Assembly (NCBI GenBank): GCA_040757115.1
Contig: JBFLYA010000118.1
Span: 1-12,391, forward strand
Length of the DNA stretch: 12,391 nucleotides
From: a bacterium
GTDB lineage: Bacteria > UBA9089 > CG2-30-40-21 > SBAY01
Reading direction: 5' to 3'
Under the pieces are notes generated by a model. The model was not told the DNA's origin. It ran no database searches and saw only the letters and a list, made by a program, of their open reading frames with translations. The position numbers were made by a program, and so were the translations under genes. Position 1 is the stretch's first letter, and every line of letters starts with the position of its first letter. Positions 1 to 6,966 of the stretch are shown here, one piece after another.

Positions 1-112
1 TTAGACTAATAAAAATAATCACACAGAGACACAAAGTCACAAAGGAATTGAATAAAACAATAAACCTTTGTGTTCTTTGTGGCTTTGTGTGAGAAAATAA
101 AAAGGAGATATT
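1..112 (+). repeat. Non-coding hairpin cassette, copy 1 (CACAGAG/CTTTGTG inverted repeat)
   Basis: The window opens inside an attC end (TTAGAC, the tail of a GTTAGAC core), so this is the start of a cassette. A left arm (about 20-46, CACAGAGACACAAAG type) and a right arm (about 66-93, CCTTTGTG...TTTGTGTGA type) are imperfect inverted repeats around an AT-rich loop of about 19 nt, so the transcript would fold into a long stem. No gene is visible. The same block recurs at 11931-12036 and 12249-12354, each time followed by the 213-bp attC-bearing unit. A degenerate relative may sit near 6230-6265. I see no function beyond being part of a repeated non-coding cassette. Confidence 0.7.
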
Positions 113-325
113 TTAGGGTCAAACCGTAAATGTGGAATGCACAATAATTCGGTGAGGCAGAGGAAAAGGAAAAGACAGCGAATCAAAGCTTTTGTCTAAC
201 CCTGCGTTGCAGTTGACGGCGGGGGACTGTGCCGTGGTCAGAGTTTTGTGGTCTCTCAAAGTTTTATCTTGCTATCAAACTTTTGTGGTAATCCTCCCCG
301 CAGCAGGTGAGCTCAATCGTTAGGC
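113..325 (+). repeat. 213-bp non-coding cassette unit, copy 1 (TTAGGG box + trailer + attC)
   Basis: This unit begins with TTAGGGTCAAACC, runs through a purine-rich stretch (GAGGCAGAGGAAAAGGAAAAGA) and ends in an attC site. Other copies are at 1126-1338, 2993-3205, 9148-9360, 9809-10021, 12037-12248 and (cut) 12355-12391. The complete copies are 213 bp except the one at 12037, which lacks one A. Between TT of the first core and G of the last it has the architecture of an ORF-less integron cassette of about 207 bp. Confidence 0.75.
194..325 (+). other. attC: attC-1 (A/B chimera)
   Basis: R'' is GTCTAAC (194-200) and R' is GTTAGGC (319-325); length 132 bp. The 5' half is the A type (GCAGTTGACGGCGGGG), but the 3' arm is the B type (CCCCGCAGCAGGTGAGC). 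The L-box part of the stem therefore pairs worse than in either pure family, and only the GCGGGG/CCCCGC block and the R boxes match well. It leads into the nucleotidyltransferase/HEPN cassette. Confidence 0.85.
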
Positions 326-348
326 AAAAACAACTTTGGAGAGTATCT

Positions 349-666
349 ATGATTTCTGAAAAAATAATTAAAAAAGCAATAGAACGATTGATAGAAGTAG
401 CAAATCCACAAAAGATATATCTATTTGGCTCTTATGCACGTGGTGATGCTCGAGAGCAATCTGATTTAGACCTTTTGGTCGTTGAACAAACGATAAAAAG
501 CCAACGAAAGGAAATGGTTTATCTCCATGATGCAATTCGTTCAATGTGTATTCCTGTAGACATTATACCTGTAAGCGAAGCTACTTTTAACGAATGGTCC
601 AATGTACCAGGTACTGTCATTCATAAAGCCAAAACTGAAGGACGATTATGCTATGAAAAATCGTAA
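349..666 (+). CDS. mntA: MNT-type nucleotidyltransferase antitoxin (MntA-like)
   Basis: A protein of 105 aa from ATG 349, preceded by GGAGAG at 338-343; a longer reading from GTG 307 lies inside attC and is unlikely. The nucleotidyltransferase signature GS-x10-DxD is present (GSYARGDAREQSDLDLLV, about residues 27-44), with the two Asp as metal ligands. Small MNT proteins are known partners of HEPN toxins, in characterised cases transferring AMP onto the toxin (type VII toxin-antitoxin). Its stop overlaps the HEPN start by 14 nt, implying translational coupling. It is the first gene of a cassette starting at attC-1. Function is inferred from motif and pairing. Confidence 0.85.
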   Translation: MISEKIIKKAIERLIEVANPQKIYLFGSYARGDAREQSDLDLLVVEQTIKSQRKEMVYLHDAIRSMCIPVDIIPVSEATFNEWSNVPGTVIHKAKTEGRLCYEKS

Positions 667-1048
667 ACTTGCAGAACGGTTTCTGAGTAAAGCAAATCAA
701 GATATGATTGTTATCGAGAAGTGGCGGCAAGACAAGGAGATTCCTGATGAGATTTTAGGCTTTCATGCTCAACAAGCGGCTGAGAAAATGCTTAAAGCGG
801 TTTTGGCCTATCAAGGGATCGAATTTCCATTTACTCATCGATTGGCTGACTTGATAGACTTAAGCAAAAAGCAAGGTATCGTTTTACCAGAGAGATTGGA
901 AGAGGTACGTTTTTTGACTCCTTTTGCTGTTAAGTTTCGTTATGACCTTTATTATGAAGAGGATAAAGAACCTATTGATTTTAAAGAAATATTCACCTTG
1001 CTTATCGAATTACGCAACTGGGTGAATACAATAATCTCTCAGGAGTGA
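653..1048 (+). CDS. hepT: HEPN-domain protein (HepT-like toxin partner)
   Basis: A protein of 131 aa; the start chosen is ATG 653, which overlaps the end of the nucleotidyltransferase gene, and an in-frame ATG at 602 would only add residues from inside that gene. It looks like an all-alpha HEPN protein of the PF05168 type: FHAQQAAEKMLKAVLAYQG in the second helix, FPFTHRLADL, then LTPFAVKFRYD. Partners in such pairs are often RNases using an RX4-6H motif. I do not find that motif here, so nuclease activity is uncertain and it could instead be a binding or regulatory HEPN. It is followed after 6 nt by a truncated attC. Confidence 0.8.
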   Translation: MKNRKLAERFLSKANQDMIVIEKWRQDKEIPDEILGFHAQQAAEKMLKAVLAYQGIEFPFTHRLADLIDLSKKQGIVLPERLEEVRFLTPFAVKFRYDLYYEEDKEPIDFKEIFTLLIELRNWVNTIISQE

Positions 1049-1054
1049 TAATTT

Positions 1055-1110
1055 GCCTAACGAATCGTTGCAGCGGACGGCGGGGGATTGTGCCGTGATT
1101 AAAAGTTTTG
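1055..1110 (+). other. attC: Truncated attC (5' half only)
   Basis: It starts with R'' GCCTAAC (1055-1061) and follows the family sequence through CGGACGGCGGGGG, TTGTGCCGTG and AAAGTTTTG. The 3' arm and R' box are missing, and the sequence runs via about 15 unrelated nt (ending AAGATA) into a 213-bp non-coding unit. It cannot fold as an attC alone. The MntA/HepT cassette could then only move together with the following unit. Confidence 0.75.
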
Positions 1111-1125
1111 AAACCGGGAAAGATA

Positions 1126-1338
1126 TTAGGGTCAAACCGTGAATGTGGAATGCACAATAATTCGGTGAGGCAGAGGAAAAGGAAAAGACAGCGAATCAGA
1201 GTTTTTGTCTAACCCTGCGTTGCAGTTGACGGCGGGGGACTGTGCCGTGGTCAGAGTTTTGTGGTCTCTCAAAGTTTTATCTTGCTATCAAACTTTTGTG
1301 GTAATTCTCCCCGCCGCACCTGAACTTTATCGTTAGAC
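1126..1338 (+). repeat. 213-bp non-coding cassette unit, copy 2
   Basis: A near-identical copy of the TTAGGG-to-attC unit, joined directly to the truncated attC behind the HEPN gene. There is no ORF with a ribosome binding site. Together with the truncated attC and the 5' region of the next cassette, this fills the gene-free stretch 1049-1423. Confidence 0.75.
1207..1338 (+). other. attC: attC-2 (A type)
   Basis: R'' GTCTAAC (1207-1213), R' GTTAGAC (1332-1338), 132 bp. The arms GTTGCAGTTGACGGCGGGG and CCCCGCCGCACCTGAAC pair along their length, apart from G-U wobble and two unpaired bases (G and A of the 5' arm), as expected for the folded single-stranded substrate of IntI. Confidence 0.9.
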
Positions 1339-1423
1339 ACTTGAGTTTTAAGATATTTCGGCTGTGCGATGTTATAAGGTTTGCTGATTAAAGGCAAATA
1401 TAATTTAAAAGGAGTATGTATAA

Positions 1424-1636
1424 ATGAAGATAAAAGAAAAAGCCATGAAGGAATTGAAGGCAATGACACCGTTAGAAATTATCACGATTTATGAGATAAT
1501 GCTTTCGTTAAAAATCAAAACAAAGAAGAAACTTCCAAATCATTCAAAAGCCTATATCAAAGTGAGAGAGGCATTAAGTAAATGCGACGGGTCGTTAAGC
1601 AATGACATACTTATGGAAAGAGAGGATAAAATTTGA
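1424..1636 (+). CDS. Small VapB-like antitoxin candidate
   Basis: A 70-aa, Lys-rich protein from ATG 1424, with AAAAGGAG about 7-8 nt upstream. I recognise no named DNA-binding fold. The antitoxin call rests on size, charge and position: it ends in ATTTGA, where its TGA overlaps the TTG start of the PIN-domain gene, a coupling typical of VapBC operons. The gene begins about 85 bp after attC-2, longer than in the other cassettes. Role as the toxin's neutralising partner is inference. Confidence 0.6.
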   Translation: MKIKEKAMKELKAMTPLEIITIYEIMLSLKIKTKKKLPNHSKAYIKVREALSKCDGSLSNDILMEREDKI

Positions 1637-2085
1637 AACTGTTCATTGATAGTTCCGCACTTGTTAAATTCTTTCATAAAGAAGAAGGCTCTCAGAGAGT
1701 TACGGAATTAATAGTTTCGGAAGACAATGAGATATGGATTTCCGAAATTGCCGGAGTTGAATTTCTCTCTGCGGTAACAAGAAGATTTAGGAATAAAGAA
1801 ATAGATGAGGAGAATTTGAATAATGCCATTTCGGGTTTTGAAGAACAGTTAAGCACTTTCAATGTAGAGCCTGTAGGACATGCGATAATTAAAGAAACTG
1901 AATCTTTAATCAAACAACATGGAAAGTCACAAGGACTTAGAACACTTGACGCACTACACCTCGGAACATTTAATCTGATTGCTGAAAAAGACTGGGTATT
2001 TGTAGCAGCAGACGAAACTCTCTGTAAAGCAGTTCACCAAATGGGATACAGTTTTATAAATCCTCTTGAAGATCAGAGACAATAA
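1633..2085 (+). CDS. vapC: PIN-domain toxin (VapC-like RNase)
   Basis: A 150-aa PIN-domain protein with the four acidic metal-binding positions: D6 (FIDSSALVKFF), E43 (EIAGVEFLSAV), D106 (LRTLDALHL) and D127 (VFVAADETL). Such toxins are Mg-dependent endoribonucleases acting on tRNA or rRNA. The start codon is TTG (1633), overlapping the antitoxin stop by 3 nt; I see no other good start before the conserved first strand. After the stop comes a diverged trailer (ATTAGGTTCAAACC at about 2115) and then attC-3. The target RNA cannot be told from the sequence. Confidence 0.88.
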   Translation: MKLFIDSSALVKFFHKEEGSQRVTELIVSEDNEIWISEIAGVEFLSAVTRRFRNKEIDEENLNNAISGFEEQLSTFNVEPVGHAIIKETESLIKQHGKSQGLRTLDALHLGTFNLIAEKDWVFVAADETLCKAVHQMGYSFINPLEDQRQ

Positions 2086-2193
2086 CAAGTTGAATACCAA
2101 GAGGAGGATAGATTAGGTTCAAACCTCGAAGATAGAATTTACAAAAAACCGAAGATTAAGAAAAGAAGAAAAAGACGGCGGAGCAAGTCTTTT

Positions 2194-2325
2194 ACCTAAC
2201 AAATCGTTGCAGCGGACGGCGGGGGACTGTGCCGTGGTCAGAGTTTTGTGGTCTCTCAAAGTTTTATCTTGCTATCAAACTTTTGTGGTAATCCTCCCCG
2301 CCGCACCTGAACTTTATCGTTAGCA
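2194..2325 (+). other. attC: attC-3 (A type)
   Basis: R'' ACCTAAC (2194-2200), R' GTTAGCA (2319-2325), 132 bp. The left arm reads AATCGTTGCAGCGGACGG rather than the CCCTGCGTTGCAGTTGACGG of the non-coding unit, so this appears to be the site belonging to the VapBC cassette. The gene-free stretch 2086-2356 consists of the trailer (a diverged version of the TTAGGG-box trailer) and this site. Confidence 0.9.
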
Positions 2326-2356
2326 TCAAACATTTTCAGAAGAGGTGAATTATACC

Positions 2357-2548
2357 ATGCGAAGAAAAGATTATATTCAACTTCAGAGAAAATACGGTGG
2401 TAATTTTATTGCCACTATGAATGACCAGATAGTTGCTGTAGCAAAAACTCAGAAAGAGTTAACCTATAAAATAACCGAAAAAAAATTAAAGAGAAAAGAT
2501 GTCATCTATGAATATATCGAACCGAAAGGAGCTATCTGTGTCTATTGA
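2357..2548 (+). CDS. DUF5678-like small protein
   Basis: A protein of 63 aa from ATG 2357, with AGAGGTG about 9 nt upstream; the GTG at 2345 is part of that ribosome binding site. The pattern DYIQLQRKYGGNFIAT, DQIVAVAKTQKEL, then IYEYIEPKGAICVY resembles the DUF5678 family, short proteins of unknown function often coded next to retropepsin-like proteases, as here. It overlaps the protease gene. The family match is from memory of the pattern and not certain. Confidence 0.65.
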   Translation: MRRKDYIQLQRKYGGNFIATMNDQIVAVAKTQKELTYKITEKKLKRKDVIYEYIEPKGAICVY

Positions 2549-2948
2549 ATTCCCGCTTAGAGAAAAAAGAACACATTTAGGAGTTATCCCTGACCCTAAA
2601 ATAGATATCCTGATATTGGAAAAATCTGGCTATGCTCCTTACAGATTTCTCCTCGATACAGGTGCTGACTGTACAATGATGCCTTCCTCATCAGCGGAAG
2701 ACTTAGGCATTGATTTAGAGCAGTGTCCTATTGATCGTTCTTATGGTATTGAAGGAGATGGTGTAAAAGTTTATCTTAGTCCGATAACAGTTAAAATCGG
2801 AAGTCATAACCTAACTATTAAATGCCTCTTCTCAGAGAAGGAAAATACTCCTTATTTACTGGGACGGATGGATATTTTCTCTCATTTTAATATCACCTTT
2901 GATAATGAACAGAAGAAACTAATTCTTACACATATTCCTACTGATTAG
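2538..2948 (+). CDS. Retropepsin-like (clan AA) aspartic protease
   Basis: A protein of 136 aa if it begins at GTG 2538, which has AAAGGAG 6 nt upstream and overlaps the preceding stop by 11 nt; ATG 2499 would give 149 aa but has no such site. The core is FLLDTGADCTMM, the DTG active-site loop of single-domain aspartic proteases that act as dimers, with a later hydrophobic LLGRMDIF motif typical of the family. No signal peptide or membrane segment, so probably cytosolic. With the DUF5678-like protein it makes a two-gene cassette. Substrate unknown; an antitoxin- or maturation-like pairing is only a guess. Confidence 0.82.
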   Translation: MSIEFPLREKRTHLGVIPDPKIDILILEKSGYAPYRFLLDTGADCTMMPSSSAEDLGIDLEQCPIDRSYGIEGDGVKVYLSPITVKIGSHNLTIKCLFSEKENTPYLLGRMDIFSHFNITFDNEQKKLILTHIPTD

Positions 2949-2967
2949 CCCTACTGTGGAGAAAGAT

Positions 2968-3001
2968 ATTATTAGTTAGGGTCAATTATTAGTTAGGGTC
3001 A
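2968..3001 (+). repeat. 17-bp tandem duplication of the TTAGGG box
   Basis: ATTATTAGTTAGGGTCA occurs twice in direct tandem (2968-2984, 2985-3001) where the protease cassette meets the next 213-bp non-coding unit. Each copy holds a GTTAGGG, identical to an attC R' core, so the duplication may reflect repeated recombination or slippage at a core site. Confidence 0.7.
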
Positions 3002-3205
3002 AACCGTGAATGTGGAATGCACAATAATTCGGTGAGGCAGAGGAAAAGGAAAAGACAGCGAATCAAAGCTTTTGTCTAACCCTGCGTTGCAGTTGACGGC
3101 GGGGGACTGTGCCGTGGTCAGAGTTTTGTGGTCTCTCAAAGTTTTATCTTGCTATCAAACTTTTGTGGTAATTCTCCCCGCCGCACCTGAACTTTATCGT
3201 TAGCA
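2993..3205 (+). repeat. 213-bp non-coding cassette unit, copy 3
   Basis: Same unit as at 113-325, complete, following the retropepsin gene with only a 17-bp tandem repeat between. It fills the gene-free stretch 2949-3251 together with the leader of the GH13 gene. It carries attC-4. Confidence 0.75.
3074..3205 (+). other. attC: attC-4 (A type), last attC of the left array
   Basis: R'' GTCTAAC (3074-3080), R' GTTAGCA (3199-3205), 132 bp, with well-paired A-type arms. The GH13 gene starts 46 bp after the core, the usual spacing of a cassette gene. No further complete attC is seen until 7836. Confidence 0.9.
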
Positions 3206-3251
3206 TATAATACAAGCATTGAATAACACGACATAAGGAGGAATGATTTAT

Positions 3252-6167
3252 ATGCCTAAAATTAGAATTCATTATAACAATGAGTATGCCTATTCTCAGC
3301 CAGAATTATATGTTTGGGCAGATAAGATGAAACCCATAAAACAGAAGCCGGATGGAAATGATTCCTTTGGACCTTATTTTGATTTTGATCTTATTGGTTT
3401 CCATGATAATCTCCATTTTAAGTTCAAAGATGGAGAAGTGTATGAACCAAATAGCGACAATCGTCTCCTAAAAATCGATAGCCCCAATAATATCTGGACA
3501 TTTGCTGGAAGTAATGGGGTATTCTATGAAGACCAGATAAAATTAGATATAACCACCCTCAAAATTCACCTGAGAACAGCTAATAAATATGTCAATAGTA
3601 AATTATATATTTGGTCCTTGGCTGGCAACAAAATAGGTGATATTGAAAAATCAGGCAATGATGATTTTGGTCCATATTGGGAAGTCCCATTAAAGACGGA
3701 TAAAGAACGGACTTCTATATGTTTTAAATTTCACAAAGATGATTTATGGGAACCTGACAGGGCTAATAAGTTATGGTTATGTGTTTATGGGAATGAGGTT
3801 TGGACAAAAAGTGAAACTAATCTGGTCATTAGTAAAAAACCTGAGATGCTCAACATCAAGGTAAAATTTAAAACTAAAAAACTATCCCCAATAATGCATA
3901 TCTGGCAGCAGGATGATTTTATTAAAGATATTCCATCCAGATCTAAAGATAAATTTGGGTTTATCTATACGGTGTCGCTATATACCGGTTTACCGTATAA
4001 TTTTATGTTTTATGAGAATGGGAACTGGGAGATGGAAAGTTGTATAAAGACATTTACCCCAGAAAAAGATAACAGCTATATCTGGGCATTTGATGGCGTC
4101 ACCCAGTTATTTAACCAAAAGCCATTAAAAAACAAGATACTTACGGTCTCTATGCAAAGAGAACCTAAGAGTCTATTGGATGATTCGACGAGGATGCATA
4201 TCTGGGCTGGGAATGCGATTAAAGAGGATATTGCTCCTCGTTATGTATCGACTAACGGTCGGCTTGTTTATAAATTGAAGGTCTATTCAGGACTACCCTA
4301 CAGAATGATGTTTCATAAAGGAGATAATTGGGAGAGAAGCAGTGAAAGAAGTGTTGTCTTAGAGAAAAGTAAAGCGGTCTGGGTTATTGAAAATAATCTT
4401 TCTATACTTAACTCACCGCCTCCTTATAACTTGTTCCAAAATCCTGACTTCTGGATAAAAAGACCCGGGGTATATAAAGAGAACGGGTTCTACCGATTTG
4501 TCCTACATGCCCCTCATGCTGGTCGGGTAAGAGTCATTGGTGAGTTTACAGACTGGGAGAAAAATGCCTATGATCTGAGACTTACCGAGGATAAACGCTA
4601 CTGGTGGGTATCAATTCCGGCTAATAAGATAAGGCATGGGCAGAAATACAAATATTTACTCAATGATGATTGGTATTCTCAGGATCCAGCGGCAAGTTGG
4701 GTTGAGAATTCGTCATATTCAGCCTGTTCCCAGATTCTTGTTTCTGATAATTATAAATGGAATGATAGTCAGTGGCGAACACCTGGTTTTGAATATCTAA
4801 TCATCTATCAATGTCATATCCGAAGATTTACTAATCGTAATGGGAATCAGCGGACATATTCTCAATTGATTGAAGAAATAAAGGAAAATGCCAAAAACAA
4901 TTACCTGAAAGACCTGGGGATTACCGTCATTGAGTTATTACCTATCCAGGAGTTTCCTATGGATAAATCATGGGGATACAATCCATCTTTCTTCTATGCC
5001 CCGGAGTCGGCCTATGGTAAGCCTGATGAATTAAAAGAATTTGTTGATATTTGCCATCAGAATGGGATAGCTGTTATCCTGGATGTCGTCTTTAATCATG
5101 TTGGAGGGGATTGTGCCTTGTGGAATTTAGCTCAGGAGACCTATTTTGATGGTGATACTAAATGGGGGGCAATGATTAATTACGATAATGAAATAACCCA
5201 GCAATTTTTTACCCAAAATGTCTTATATTTAAGAGAAGAATACCACATCGATGGATTCAGATTTGATTGCACGGATGCAATTATCCATTCTACGGCTAAG
5301 AATGATTTGATAAAGAAACCAGGCAGTGATGGTGGCGGGAATTTCTTGCATAAGATAAGAAAAGCTGTCAAAGGTGTGGATAATAATATCATCTTGATTG
5401 CGGAACAATTACCTAATGATTTCAGCTTGACTAATTACGGTGGTCCAATGGATACCCAATGGTTTGACGACTTCCATGATATCCTGAAAAAGTCACTTTG
5501 TGGTGTTCATAATATGGATGACCTGGCACAGGCGTTTACCCTGGGTTATAAGCGTTGTAATGAGTGGAATGATGTGGTCAATTATTCTGAGAGTCATGAT
5601 GAAGTAGGGAATACAGATGATAGAATCGCTCGCGTTGGGGCAGATTTTAAAGGATACAATATGTGCAAAATAGCGGCTACGGCTACATTAATGGCCAGAG
5701 GGATCCCCATGTTGTTTATGGGACAGGAAAGTGGTGAATCTAAGCAGTTTAAGGTAGATAACGATGATGTGCTTGACCTGGATGATTATGAAAAGGACAT
5801 AAACAAAACTAAGATTCGAGAATGGACAAAGGCAATGATTGCCTTGCGTAAAAATAATCCTTTTATCCAAAATGGGGCAGATTTGACCATAAAATATACC
5901 TATAACCAGGATAAAATTATTGCCTTTACCAGAGGTGGAGATAAATATTTTGTCGTTATGAACTTTGGAGGTTGGCATGGCTATCGTTATCTGGGTGAGA
6001 TGAATTTGCCTTATGGCGACTATAAAGAGATTTATAACTCTACCTGGCCATATTATGCCTTTGACTTTGAAGATGAACATACCAATGGTGGTTATAATGC
6101 TTGCTTAAATGCTAATCATAGTTTAAATATCCCTGATTATGGTGTAGTTATACTTGAAAAACGGTAA
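3252..6167 (+). CDS. Multidomain GH13 alpha-glucan-active enzyme (alpha-amylase/branching-enzyme superfamily)
   Basis: A protein of 971 aa from ATG 3252, 10 nt after AAGGAGG; ATG 3243 sits too close to that site. About residues 1-400 form four tandem modules of roughly 95 aa, each with LYVW/LYIW/MHIW, a central FGPYF/FGPYW/FGFIY/RLVYK block and a KDDLWEP/GDNWER-like end, resembling starch-binding pullulanase-associated modules. A CBM48-like beta domain follows (about 410-500), then the GH13 barrel with DVVFNHVG (D611), GFRFDCTD (nucleophile D672), ILIAEQ (acid/base E718) and SESHDE (D783), and a C-terminal beta domain. There is no signal peptide, so it probably acts on internal glycogen or maltodextrin. 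The subfamily (amylase, pullulanase-like, branching) is unresolved. It starts like a cassette gene behind attC-4 but has no recognisable attC after it. Confidence 0.9.
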   Translation: MPKIRIHYNNEYAYSQPELYVWADKMKPIKQKPDGNDSFGPYFDFDLIGFHDNLHFKFKDGEVYEPNSDNRLLKIDSPNNIWTFAGSNGVFYEDQIKLDITTLKIHLRTANKYVNSKLYIWSLAGNKIGDIEKSGNDDFGPYWEVPLKTDKERTSICFKFHKDDLWEPDRANKLWLCVYGNEVWTKSETNLVISKKPEMLNIKVKFKTKKLSPIMHIWQQDDFIKDIPSRSKDKFGFIYTVSLYTGLPYNFMFYENGNWEMESCIKTFTPEKDNSYIWAFDGVTQLFNQKPLKNKILTVSMQREPKSLLDDSTRMHIWAGNAIKEDIAPRYVSTNGRLVYKLKVYSGLPYRMMFHKGDNWERSSERSVVLEKSKAVWVIENNLSILNSPPPYNLFQNPDFWIKRPGVYKENGFYRFVLHAPHAGRVRVIGEFTDWEKNAYDLRLTEDKRYWWVSIPANKIRHGQKYKYLLNDDWYSQDPAASWVENSSYSACSQILVSDNYKWNDSQWRTPGFEYLIIYQCHIRRFTNRNGNQRTYSQLIEEIKENAKNNYLKDLGITVIELLPIQEFPMDKSWGYNPSFFYAPESAYGKPDELKEFVDICHQNGIAVILDVVFNHVGGDCALWNLAQETYFDGDTKWGAMINYDNEITQQFFTQNVLYLREEYHIDGFRFDCTDAIIHSTAKNDLIKKPGSDGGGNFLHKIRKAVKGVDNNIILIAEQLPNDFSLTNYGGPMDTQWFDDFHDILKKSLCGVHNMDDLAQAFTLGYKRCNEWNDVVNYSESHDEVGNTDDRIARVGADFKGYNMCKIAATATLMARGIPMLFMGQESGESKQFKVDNDDVLDLDDYEKDINKTKIREWTKAMIALRKNNPFIQNGADLTIKYTYNQDKIIAFTRGGDKYFVVMNFGGWHGYRYLGEMNLPYGDYKEIYNSTWPYYAFDFEDEHTNGGYNACLNANHSLNIPDYGVVILEKR

Positions 6168-6328
6168 CCATTCAGGATGTAATGAAGGGAAAAGGGGAAA
6201 TAGGGGGGAATAGGAAATTTAGCCACCTGGGCGATTAGACTAATTCATCGCAGAGACGCAAAGGAAAAATAAATGGAAAATAGGAAATGAAAAATGGGAA
6301 ATTTTAGTAATTCGCAAGACTCATTACC
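6168..6328. other. Junction region with possible cassette remnant
   Basis: About 160 bp without a gene, rich in GGGAAATAGG-type purine repeats. At 6230-6262 the text GGGCGATTAGACTAAT, then CGCAGAGACGCAAAGG, resembles the attC end plus hairpin cassette (TCGTTAGACTAAT, then CACAGAGACACAAAG) at 12240-12265. It may be the decayed end of the GH13 cassette's attC and a fragment of the hairpin cassette. The same region replaces the lost 3' end of the integrase gene. Confidence 0.4.
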
Positions 6329-6700
6329 TTTTTCATCGCAGTGGTGTCGTCGTATCTTACCACTGCGAGGATCGCTGGATATTCGGCTGGATGGAAAAAC
6401 ATATTGCCATCCCCATTCCTTAGAGGCATTAGGATATTTCCGTTCTAAGGCAAAAGGCAGATAGACCTCTCCCAACCCCTTTTGAAGATCCTCTTCGTGC
6501 AATATCTTAACTCGGCGTAAATGTTCTAACAATGCTGGTTTTAATGTTTCAGGCAGCATCGTTGAACGGTCTTTCCTCCCTTTTCCCTCACGCACAATGA
6601 CTTGATTTCGTTCAAAGTCAATATCTTTAACCCGCAAACGAATACATTCCATCAACCGTAGTCCACAGCCGTAAATAAGTTTTGCCATCAATCCATATAG

Positions 6701-6966
6701 CGGTTATTAACTGGAAGTTTACATAGGATAATACCCATAAATAAGGTATGAGAATAATCGTTCCGTTAGGAACATAATATTGGTAGAAATAGATAGACAA
6801 ATCAATCAGTTCCGTAGGAACGATATATTGGTAGAAAATTTATGGAAAGCCATTTACCGATATATTGTCCCTCTGGGACATTATTTGTATGATATTTATT
6901 TCTACCGATATGTTGTCCCTCTGGGACATTATTTGTATTTCTAAGTAAAGTTTTGAATAATAACTG
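6701..6966. mobile_element. 266-bp MITE-like element inserted in intI
   Basis: The ends are 22-bp imperfect inverted repeats (6701-6722, CGGTTATTAACTGGAAGTTTAC, and the complement of 6945-6966, CAGTTATTATTCAAAACTTTAC; 15 of 22 match). Flanks CCATATAG (6693-6700) and CCATAAG (6967-6973) look like a target duplication of about 7-8 bp with one change. Inside are four short palindromes in two orientations: GTTCCGTTAGGAAC (6760-6773), GTTCCGTAGGAAC (6809-6821) and GTCCCTCTGGGAC twice (6867-6879, 6915-6927), each linked to a TTGGTAGAAA or TTTCTACCGA tag. There is no transposase, so movement would need one in trans. Confidence 0.75.
6760..6927. repeat. Four REP-like palindromes inside the MITE-like element
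   Basis: Two left units (palindrome then ATTGGTAGAAA) face two right units (TTTCTACCGATAT or a close form, then palindrome), so the whole is a large inverted array. This could form strong secondary structure in either transcript. Confidence 0.65.

Noticed and set aside
307-348. Longer nucleotidyltransferase starting at GTG 307
   Set aside because: The extra residues come from attC, and ATG 349 has a suitable GGAGAG upstream.
5688-6080. Minus-strand frame inside the GH13 gene (also 5180-5392)
   Set aside because: It is a shadow of a clearly coding region with conserved catalytic motifs on the other strand.
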